Positions 55,421 through 64,000 of a stretch of DNA of 64,000 nucleotides are shown in pieces. Source of the stretch: Syngnathus acus (taxonomy: Eukaryota; Chordata; Actinopteri; Syngnathiformes; Syngnathidae). Both the position numbers and the translations under genes were made by a program. How positions within the stretch are numbered: the first letter of the stretch is position 1; every line of letters begins with the position of its first letter. The DNA lies in NCBI RefSeq assembly GCF_901709675.1, contig NC_051087.1, positions 10,647,884 to 10,711,883 on the forward strand, in the 5' to 3' direction. The notes beneath the pieces were generated by a model, which was given only the letters and a program-made list of their open reading frames with translations, did no database searches and was not told where the DNA came from.

Positions 55421-58244
55421 GGTTTTTTGGATCAAGGTTTTCTCTTGCCTGTCACTCAACCAAGTTTCTTCAAACTTTTGGAAATGTTTTTCTCTAAGTC
55501 AGATGAAGACCACAACAATAAAACAGACTGGATGGATGGATGGATGGATGGATGGATGGATGGATGGATGGATGGATGGATGGATGGATGGATGGATGGA
55601 TGGAGCAACTGAGGTCAGCAACACAAAAAAGATGTGGCTTGGACAACACTGGTGTAACAAATGCATAATGAACCCTACAAGTCACATGTACCGTGGTTAA
55701 AGCTTTGTCCTGATCACATTAACCGCATGTCGATTAGTAATATTGCATGACGTGTAGTTCTCCGGAGAACTTTTCCTAGACATGTGGTGCGTAAAAATAA
55801 GAAGCTGCTTCTCTGTGATTAGCTTTGCCACACAAACAAAGACAAGTCATGAGATGTTACCACGAAGGGTCATATATATATATTTTATCCATGAACCATT
55901 CAGCATTTTGTGTATCTATTTTATATATATGTATATCAGGGTGATGACCTCAGAGCTGGAGCAACATGATAGGATTTAACTGCAGTGCTTTGGTTAAATA
56001 TGGTAAAGCAAAGCACACAATGCTTAGAAAAGGACCTGGAACTTTCCCATTTATTAAGATAACTTTATTCTTGGCTGCATTTGTGATTATTACATTTCCT
56101 TCTCGGTTACAATCTCACCTCTGACTTTTTAATGTGGAAGTTACGTGTTCCCTCTGTGATTGTGGATGTTCTCCTGCTACTCAGGATCTCTTTCACACGC
56201 CGAAAACATAAAAATGTTTCATCACTTCCACTAATATGCGAATTAAAGATATAACATTTGACTGTTATACAATACTTTGCTCATCAGTATCAGATTTTTA
56301 AACAGAGCAAAATTTGAGGACAAAAACATGCAAAAATAAAAGCATTAGGAATATTTCGGAAATTATTTCACGAAATTAAAACTAAATCAACTTATAAATA
56401 GAAATACTTCTATCTTGTACTTGGTGCTGCAAACTGGAGGTAGTTTATTGTATAGGTGGAACAACTTGAAAACCTTGGCAACGAAGATAAACAAAAGATG
56501 GGCAAACGAAAAACATGTTGCCAGGCAGACATGACCGAGTTTTTGTCATGTTCAAATTCAGTGTGTATGTACCGTTTTATGAGAGACTAATAGAATAATT
56601 GGCCAAATTTGGGCCAATGTTTATTCTTGTGAAAAGAGCTCTAATTTAATCGGTTGGGCACCACTAGAAATAAATGTGAATGGTGTGAAATATTGCTCGT
56701 TTTTATTTGTCTGGTGGTCAGTCCAGGGTACATTACTGCACTTCAACTGTAATATGCTCCAGCATGTTCAGGGACCCTGAACTGGATAATCAGTACAGAT
56801 GATAGCGATATTAACCAGAGCTTATATTTATATTTGACTATAGTCAAAATGACGAAGAATATAAGAAAGTACTACATTTAGCGCACTACGCTAACCATGA
56901 AGCCCGGAAGCTTCAGCATGGGGTGAAATGGAAACCGTTCTCAGTTCTCTCCGGTTGAGCACCGTATCAAATCAAGCATTGACGGGTTGATCAAGACACA
57001 GAACGGAAGCGCTTTTCAATTTAACACGCAAGGCCGCATGACCCCGCATGACAACTGGACACAACGTCTTGACACGTTTGCTTCAAATGGTGTTGGTTCA
57101 TAAGAGGTATTTGAGGTTTTCTAAGGGATTAGGCATTAAAAGAATGGAAACATCTGCAGCAGTCATACAAACCTCTGCAGGCGAGTTGACCACAGCAAGA
57201 TTGAATCCATAGAGCATGGAACTGCCAAACGACGCCAGAAAAGCCACCGCCAGCAGTGACTTTGAGAGGTTCTGAGGAGTAGACAAAAATTTAAAACACA
57301 TTAAATATAAAGGATTTTTTACCAGCAAACATGAGACGTACAGTAACTTATTCCCAGTACGAGCAAACCCATACGTACAATTTCTTAATGTAGGGAAGCT
57401 TTTTTTAATTACTTCTGTAGGCTATTTATGAGGCCACGTTTGGTGTTGTGTTGACATTGTAAATTGGCAACAACACACAAGTTGAAAAGGTTACCAGAAA
57501 TATCTGTCTGTCCAGCAGGATGTCAGTCAGTCAAATGAAATAAGATGGCATTCAAATCTGAAAGCTTGATTGCAATGGAATACGCTGCTTTTGTCAGTCT
57601 ATTCAATCAGATGTCACCAGGATAAGAACTACACCCAAAAACTAAAAATGAAAATCAGAAAGCTCAGTGAAGAATCAAAAGTAAGCTGCTTTCCCATAAG
57701 GTTTACTCTTTTGAAGTCCATCTTCAAATTTACTGTCTTCATATCATTTGGTGGATTGAAGCTATATTTACATCACGTTTCCTGTGTAAGAAGTTTCTCC
57801 TTGGAGACACAGAGTGAACAGACAGGAAGCAGAGAACAATTCATGCATAGACATAAAGAAACTTAATTTAGCAACAAAAAGCCTGCTGGAGCGTCACTAC
57901 AACACGTGGGCTGCTACAGGATAATGCTGCCCAGTCAGCATTTAATTTAACTTCATTAGCGGCAACATGAGTGCTTTTATTTTTAGAGGACACATTTCCA
58001 CATATTCTTGTTGTGGTTACTGTTTAATTCAGTCTTTTCCCCCTTTGTATCTGAGTTTGTTTTTCCCATGATTTATCCTCCTTTAAATGGTTTGCTGAAA
58101 GTAATGCAAATGTTTGAGCACAAAACAGTGACGTGCAAGTTTCAAATACCTCCACCATGTTCTAACTTTCTTCATCAAATGTGATATTTCAGTACTCACC
58201 GAGTTGGATTTTGCATCGTTTAACACCAACAGTTCCTCCACCAT
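46051..58244 (-). CDS. slc2a15: Facilitative hexose/polyol transporter, SLC2A15-like
   Basis: Twelve-helix GLUT-family carrier of the plasma membrane. Exons: 58200-58244, 57173-57271, 54119-54279, 53897-54021, 53615-53760, 53417-53549, 53037-53224, 51059-51169, 50767-50868, 50615-50690, 48458-48585 and 46051-46278. All phases agree, 513 aa. Start [14 protein letters not shown]1 is about residues 20-43 ([20 protein letters not shown]). GLUT signatures: [11 protein letters not shown] in loop 2, [15 protein letters not shown] (218-222), [11 protein letters not shown] (TM7), ERVGRR (341-346), [14 protein letters not shown] (TM10 region) and PETKNKTF (from 465). An N-glycosylation-type site NETL lies in loop 1. 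Human GLUTs have QQLSG; here the first Q is M292. The sequence looks like the fish slc2a15 genes, one of which is needed for pigment cells in medaka; slc2a11-like paralogues are the alternative. Substrate is not determinable. Confidence 0.9.
46279..48457 (-). other. Transporter intron 11
   Basis: A 2.2-kb intron. A fragment at about 47500-47600 (ggtgtttctcaacctttatt, then aacccaacttgggttaaaaa) is a decayed dispersed repeat. No extra exon is required. Confidence 0.65.
49010..49350. promoter_or_regulatory. Candidate conserved enhancer within transporter intron 10
   Basis: A sharply bounded complex block in an AT-rich intron: tgcgcatgataattgcgcag, ggtttaatattgtcgggcta, gatgaacaatgagccattaa, gtctaattgcggcaacacaa and gaatgacgtcgtgtatgccg. 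Dense homeodomain cores (TAATTG, ATTA). No open frame joins transporter exons. Enhancer function is inferred. Confidence 0.4.
49775..50269. mobile_element. Inverted-repeat DNA element (MITE-like) in transporter intron 10
   Basis: The left end ccgtaattcccggactacaa and right end ttgtagtccagaaattacgg are near-perfect inverted repeats about 495 bases apart. No transposase lies between. Related to the fragment at 51941. Confidence 0.8.
51170..53036 (-). other. Transporter intron 7
   Basis: A 1.9-kb intron that includes the MITE fragment at 51941 and a moderately complex patch at 52690-52990. No extra exon is required by the protein. Confidence 0.6.
51941..52045. mobile_element. MITE fragment
   Basis: taccgtattttctggactat then aaggcgcacctaataacc, and ccttatagtccggtgtgcct nearby form the inverted ends of a very common fish MITE family (recognised from memory). 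The rest is unclear. Confidence 0.6.
54925..55200. repeat. Degenerate interspersed short motif, both orientations
   Basis: Variants of ggcccataayctaataac occur about seven times: ggtccatagaatccattacg, cggcccataacgaaataaat, ggcccataacctaataactg, ggacctataatgtaacaact, accaataccataataacatg, and inverted gttacattattggcc, plus agcccatgatgtaataag. This may be a decayed minisatellite or a foldback element. Confidence 0.5.
55385..55420. repeat. (AATC)n microsatellite
   Basis: Nine AATC units. Confidence 0.95.
55529..55604. repeat. (GGAT)n microsatellite
   Basis: About 19 GGAT units. GGAT runs also end several SINE-like tails in this window. Confidence 0.97.
57272..58199 (-). other. Transporter intron 1
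   Basis: A 0.9-kb intron without recognised repeats or exons. Confidence 0.65.
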
Positions 58245-58574
58245 TTCGACGGTGCAAAGCAAGTCCCTCCGTAAGAAATAAGTAGAATGTGAAATTCATG
58301 ACCAACTTTATTAGGACACGCACATTTGTACTTGCCCGCCGCTGTGACACTGATGGGGGCGTGTTGGGGGCGGAAGGTTGTTCAACTCCAAACTTGTCAT
58401 GTCACGTGGTACAACAACGCGTGTTTCGTCATTCCATTCTGTTATTGAGACAACAGACAATATTTTAACATTGAAAAATCTCACAGAACATCCCTAAATC
58501 TTATGACACATGCACTGAGAAAAGACATATTAGAACAGGCTCAATAGATATCTTCACTGGTGAAAATGGATATA

Positions 58575-58905
58575 CAGTGATCCCTCGCTACTTCGCGTTC
58601 CGTTTATCGCGGTTTCACTACATCGCGGATTTTTTTCCCAAATTAAAAAACAATTTAAAAGTTAGAATAAAACTTCTAAATTGAGGAAACGTGTCTAACC
58701 TATAGGACAATGTAGTATTGCTCCAAATGTTCGTTTACATTCCTTTAGAAGTCCGTTTTTGCGTGTTAGCACGATCGCGAATTATCATCTTTCCGCTAAC
58801 TCGTTAGTCTGCCCAGTACTTCTTGTTGGTGACCGTATTTCGCGGATTTCACTTATCGCGGGTGGTTTTTGGAACCAATTATCCGCGATAAACGAGGGAT
58901 TACTG
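58575..58905. mobile_element. pogo/Tigger-like MITE with TA duplication
   Basis: Begins cagtgatccctcgctacttc and ends cgataaacgagggattactg, a terminal inverted repeat, flanked on each side by TA. The interior has tcgcggtttcactacatcgc and its inverted match ttcgcggatttcacttatcg. At 331 bases with no transposase it is non-autonomous. Confidence 0.85.
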
Positions 58906-61035
58906 TACAGTACTATTTTCAGTCTTTGTGGTTGTCCCATTGCTATATGTGAAGCGTATTGTATTGTGTTTTCTAGTAAAAATACAAATACAAATAAAAA
59001 GCAATAGATGCTTATACATTATTTATAAATCTGTTATTCTATCATTGTTATTTTTTCCATTCAGATATTTTAGCCTCTATGTGTTGCCATGTTAATTTAA
59101 TTTGTCCAAGGCCTTCAGAATCAGTAATCATAGCTGTGAAGTATTTTCTTTAATTCAGTTTTTTCACGTTATTGTATAAATATTGATTCCGAACTGCTCC
59201 AGATGCTGTAGGTGGCACAGTTGTGCACTAATATATTACATTTTTGTAAAATGTTGTTGGTTTCCAATTCCATGATTGTAATGATCTGCTACTGAGTTAT
59301 GTGACATGTCTTAAATACCGAAGAGTGGTGACTGAAAAACTCCCCGTGATCTCGAATTTTAGACAGAAAACCAGTTATTGAAGAAAAGTTCAGTTTGTCT
59401 TCTTTACATTATTCTCTATAAATAAGTTGTTCCGCTTAATTAATGCATGGCTGCATCATTGTCCCCAAAAGACAATCGATTGTACAGTCTTCTGACTGAA
59501 TAAACTGACATTTGTTTTCTGCACATGACTGTCTTGCGTGAGGTGGCATGTGGAGGCCTCCTAATGGCCTCCTTTAGTTCCACTGCTCAGAACTTCCCAT
59601 ATGACTAACCATCACCACTCTGCAGTTGCTTTATGATTTGGTCTTTAGTTTTTCGTACAGCATACGCGACCTCTGCAGGAGAAAATATGCTTGCACAATG
59701 ACATTTTTCATCAGTGGCACTTTCAGAATGCATGCTGTGTATTTTTTCTTTATTCTACAAGGGGAAACATAACATAGTTGCTGTAGGGAATTCATTTTAA
59801 ACATGGCAACTATTGGCCCTGACTGATGGATCTATAAATCAAACGCAGTCCCAGGTTCTCACACAATCGGTGAGCTAATTCCCTAAATCTTCTGGATTTC
59901 CTGTCATCCATCAGACTTTGTAGCCCCAGCCAGTCATCTGAGCCTTCCACACAAGTGAAATTCTTTGTGCCTTCTTACGTGTCTCATTGTGAAATATTTG
60001 CAATGTCATGCTGCTTTGGCGTGTAACATCAATCACATTTGCTGCAACAAAGGGCAAAATGTACACGTATAGTAACATTTGATAAAGAGAGTCCTTTAAC
60101 CCTATCCTACATAAGTCAGTCACCCTCCATGCTAGATGTCAATTTTGTTATGCAACAATAAGAGGTGATTCCCTCCTGCGTTTATCAAAACGCAAAATCA
60201 GCACAAAATAGTTCAATCATTAGGACTTTCCTGCTGTATCCTCCATTTAGTTGATTTAGGATGACCAAATTTCAGATGAGTGTGATATTGGCAAGATTTC
60301 CACCAGTAATTTGAGTAGCAAGAAATAATTATCTGAATTCTCTAAAAAAAAGAAAATTGCACAACTCCAATAAAAGATGACTTGACATCGATACATGTGT
60401 TTTGATATGATTCAATTTTATCTAAAAGTTTGAATCATTCGATGTGATTGATTGCATCGTTAAATTGCCTTAATTTCACTCAAAGAGCAACCTCAAACTG
60501 AAATTAATGCTAAAAATAAACTAAATAGGCTTTCTTACTTAAATACATTATTATAGCCTTCTGTGTGCAATGACGATACTCAGCATATCAATAATTAACG
60601 AGTGACTTTTTTTTTTTAATTTGCCCTCCCTCAGAAGATCATGTTAATCAATGTGAAGGTGTTGACAAGCATAATTTTGACTACATCAAACATGAACTTT
60701 AAGTTCTAGTCTCCCTACTCAGCTAATGATTGTCGCTGTAAAATATCATTGTAAAATCGGAATTCCGCATATACTGAGAAACATGACATGGTGAGAACAC
60801 ACAATGCCAAGATTTGTATTAATACGAAACATTAAGGGGACCTGTGCTGAGGAATACTTGGGGGATAAAAAGACTCCTTATATTACCAACACCTACACCT
60901 TTTTGCGATAATGATACATGCAAGCATTGATGTGTGTGCTAGCAGCCCATTATTTCAATAAACCTCCACTTGAATACCACTGACAGATCGTCTGCTCAGA
61001 AAAGTAGATATTGAGGCCTTTAATCAACCAGCCCC
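58906..61035. other. Upstream flank of the transporter gene
   Basis: AT-rich. Two moderately complex patches at 59520-59680 (ggtggcatgtggaggcctcc) and 59810-59960 (actgatggatctataaatca) may be regulatory. No gene. Confidence 0.4.
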
Positions 61036-61660
61036 CTCCGTGCCACTGTTGTCTCTTGTGCAGTATTTAAATTCCTCATTTGCTCAGACAGGATGGGCTT
61101 GTCCCCCATTGTTCTCTCCAACAAACTGGGGAGATGATCGTGTTAAGTGCGCCCATGATTGATGACTGCTGATGAAATCTAATATAGTCACGGCATGTCA
61201 TCGTTTAGCAGAAACAGAATTAGAGCCCGCGACGCTCGCTGATAAAAGTATGCAAATGTACTTAATGTTGCCGAGTTGGATTTGCCGCAAGAGAAGTGTG
61301 AGGTATGAGCCGTGGAAAGAACGATCGTGTGACTCCCTTACAAGATTTGACACATTTAAAAACCTTGAAGTGGAGTGACCGGGCTCCCAAGCTCTCCCCG
61401 GGGTTATCGGGAGCTCAAAACCAAAAGGCTTTGAAAGACTTGGAAGATAAAGCTTTTCACCGTCGACCCGCAATGTTGCACTGATGCTGCGAGAGAAATA
61501 GCTCATTGAGTTGATGAATAATTGAAAGCTCTGCTGAGCTGAAAGCAAATGAGACTATAAAGACTCCATGATTGCTCGATGGCTCTGAACAAGTCCTGGA
61601 AAGGACGGACAGTCTTTAAGCAACCTGTGATGTGGCAATGTTCCACAGAGCAATAACAGC
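61035..61660. promoter_or_regulatory. Strong candidate conserved non-coding element
   Basis: About 600 bases of continuous complex sequence: ttctctccaacaaactgggg, gcgcccatgattgatgactg, cggcatgtcatcgtttagca, gagcccgcgacgctcgctga, aaaagtatgcaaatgtactt (POU octamer-like atgcaaat) and gtcgacccgcaatgttgcac. Short frames have no motif and no splice support. It has the texture of a deeply conserved developmental enhancer. Not verified by alignment. Confidence 0.45.
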
Positions 61661-62680
61661 CATAAGAATTTTTAAAAAGCAAACATCTAAAGGCGCCAAC
61701 TATACAAGACTGCTTCTAAGTAATGGCTTTTGAGTTTTAAAATACAAATACATTTCAGACACAGCATCTTTACATTTTCTGTGTAAACTCAAGAAACGTA
61801 GTCCATGATTTTTTTTTTTGGTTCGATTTAATTTAAATTTTTATGCCAATCTAATCCGGCCAGGACTTTCAGGATTGACAGGTACAGGCCAATGTAATTT
61901 AAACTATTTTGGGAGTATTTCTTTGACCAATCAGACTCCACATTCGTCCTCACAAGGCATGACATTGTCGTATTTGTCTCCTCATTGACTGGCCAGAGCA
62001 ACGCTTGTTTGGAACTGCACCTGATGATGTACATGGCACAGTTGCTGATGTTACATTGTCTCTTTGTATAATATTGATATTTCTTATAATAGTGATGAAA
62101 TTATTTTGGATTGAAGAGGTGGATTAAATTGCAGAAGGCCCAGGTACGAAATTCATTGCCTACAGCTGATTATGACCTCAAATGACATCTGTGTAGTCAA
62201 TTATTTACTTAGCATTAGCTCTGTAACTTTGTCTACTTCCATTTTCCCTATAAAGGTAATTTCTTTGAAACAACATTTTCTTTTGATTTAGGATTATTAT
62301 GAAGTATCTTATTATGAAAATGCATTTGTTCAAATAAAGGCTTCACTTTATAATGAAAACGGCTGATTATCTCTGCAATGTCAGAAATCGTAAAAAAGAA
62401 ATGGCGGCATACGTTTACAACACTGCTACTGCCTCAAGTGGATTTTTACATATAGTGCAACTAATCCAAAAGCCACACATACAGACAAAAGTGATTCCAA
62501 TAACAAGGTAGAAATGCTGTATAGCTTCTTTCTAGATCTCCAACTGACAAAGCATGCAAAGCTGTAATTGTTTGAATGATTTTTGGATAGTCCATATAGA
62601 AGGATAAAAGAGGAACCCCAGCAAATAACTTTCTCACATTCACTAGATTGTTGTCGTGTGGATTTAGAGCCTTGTCAAAG
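61660..62680. other. AT-rich intergenic DNA
   Basis: No gene, repeat or RNA feature recognised. Confidence 0.5.
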
Positions 62681-63330
62681 CAGTCATAAGTCTCAGCGAC
62701 ACTGTCATCCTCTCTCCTCCCTTCCGTCCCCTGCTCAGGGTTTTATCCACTCTACAACTACATTAGCAGTTGATTTGGGTGGAATGGATCTCCCTCCTCC
62801 CATCCCCGCTTATTCCCATTGGCTGCGACTGGCCCTCAGCCCAGCCCACCTGCTCGGCGGCGCTCCCCTTAATGTGACTGGCCGAGGATGATGGATCACC
62901 TCTTGTCACTTCCACCTCCTCTTCCAATCAACAACCACCCATGGAAATTGATTGTTCTAATTTGCTCTCATTATTATTATGATATTAAGCACAATATACA
63001 GACACAGCTCACTGTCAGATCTGGGCAGTGGCATCATTAGTTACTGGAGCTGGAGAATATGCCTCAGCGGGATTTCTCCTTGCAGACAGTGAGATGTAAA
63101 GGAATCAGCGAGCACAAGAGAAACACATTGCTTTTCTTAATAAGATTTGCCGCGCAGACCCTCGCTGAGGTGATGTAGCATCTAATTAAGTTCAAATAGG
63201 AGCATCTGGGAAAGAGACTAGGGAAGATATGATTAAGTTCCTCCGTGTTAAGAGTGGGAGATGCAAAAAAAAAAGAGTCAACTCTTATCTTAGTTTCAGC
63301 AAATGATGCAAATACGCTGGAGGATTTATA
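62680..63330. promoter_or_regulatory. Strong candidate conserved non-coding element
   Basis: Complex block after a CT-rich lead: ccattggctgcgactggccc, ggaaattgattgttctaatt, gctctcattattattatgat, ggcatcattagttactggag, agatttgccgcgcagaccct and gtagcatctaattaagttca. It is rich in ATTA/TAATTA cores. The 102-codon frame at 62583 has no recognisable motif. Regulatory function inferred. Confidence 0.45.
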
Positions 63331-64000
63331 TTAGGGACAAGTGGGGCAGTGCCCTACTAGATCCAGCAGATGGTGCTTGGTGATTAAATTGGGAAATGAT
63401 TGCTTTGAAATAATGTTCTCTCACAATCTGTGTTGTTTTGGAGTCATTTACTCTTCCGTTCATGTTTAAATTTGATCATGTTTGCGTTCAATCTCTCTGT
63501 CCTTAATAGGCCGTTTATGACAGCATAGTGGGCTTTTAAACGAGCTATAAAATCAAGAAGTGACTAGAAAATATAGTGTTTGTGGTCTACTTGAGTAGAA
63601 GTGCAGGGGAAAAAACAGACTGAAATGTCCCAGTTCAATACAAAAGTGAAAATTATTGATTGAACTGTCATTATACACCATTTAAAAGCTGTTTTCCGTT
63701 TTTATTAAGTTATATCATGCTCACACTGAGAAAAAAACACTGTTGTAGCTGTCAAATGATTCTCTTAAATAAAGCCATGGATGGGAAATATCCTGCCTCT
63801 CCAAATCTGTCACTTTCTGGTATTTTGCTATTATAACTGTCCTTTTTCTAACTTAGAATCAATCCATTTCTTGTTCGGAATTAAGTTTACCTCTCTGTAT
63901 ACTTTTTTTTTTTTTTTTTTTTTACATTAGGTAAATCTGCAGAATATGACGAATAATAAAGCGAACCTATTTTGCTTATTTAGGGAGTGGAAAATACTGG
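63330..64000. other. AT-rich intergenic DNA at the window edge
   Basis: Nothing recognised apart from poly-T at about 63905-63923. Confidence 0.5.

Larger units (their letters stand above)
54280..57172 (-). other. Transporter intron 2
   Basis: A 2.9-kb intron. It contains the short-motif repeat at 54925-55200, a SINE-like tail at 55255-55350, two microsatellites and another SINE-like trace at 56716-56800. Confidence 0.6.

Noticed and set aside
55358-55700. Frames with repeated GWMD or HPSI
   Set aside because: They arise from the GGAT microsatellite.
62583-62891. 102-codon frame near the right edge
   Set aside because: Pro/Leu-rich translation of CT-rich DNA with no motif; better explained as flank of a regulatory block.

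Overview
This is vertebrate nuclear DNA, almost certainly from a compact ray-finned fish genome and probably a percomorph teleost. The evidence is short multi-exon genes with GT-AG introns, typical teleost dispersed repeats and microsatellites, and gene content that includes a teleost-type HIPK-like kinase, goose-type lysozyme and a fish SLC2A-class sugar transporter. Nothing bacterial, viral or CRISPR-like is present. I could not assign a species.

Left part (1-14.2 kb). A CpG-rich patch at about 0.85-1.6 kb may be the promoter and first exon of a gene running left out of the window. A HIPK-like protein kinase (+) follows, with almost all of its coding sequence in one exon (3804-5089). Next is poll, DNA polymerase lambda (-, 8 coding exons, 561 aa), head to head with dpcd (+, 6 exons, 203 aa). 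They share a short divergent promoter region with three ETS-type motifs. The POLL-DPCD pair next to FGF8 is the ancestral vertebrate arrangement known from human 10q24.

Middle part (14.2-33 kb). fgf8 (-, 5 coding exons, 215 aa) encodes the secreted FGF8 morphogen. FBXW4, which in human lies between DPCD and FGF8, has no room between them here. About 9.6 kb of gene-free upstream DNA follows, then a goose-type lysozyme gene (+) whose proximal promoter carries a duplicated interferon/PRDM1-type element and a TATA box.

Right part (33-64 kb). About 13 kb of gene-free DNA contains several complex, non-repetitive blocks that look like developmental enhancers. Then comes a 12-exon facilitative sugar transporter gene (-, 46051-58244, 513 aa, most like slc2a15). 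Another 5.7 kb of gene-free DNA with two enhancer-like blocks ends the window. The simplest reading is that this is a genomic regulatory block centred on fgf8, with poll, dpcd, the lysozyme and the transporter as bystanders. That is inference and needs alignment to other fish.

Mobile elements include a full-length palindromic MITE in an fgf8 intron plus a solo arm elsewhere, a pogo/Tigger-like MITE with TA target duplication, a ~500-bp inverted-repeat element in the transporter gene, a decayed Tc1 transposase fragment in poll, and many short copies of a SINE-like tail. I found no previously undescribed enzyme system; the most interesting material is regulatory.
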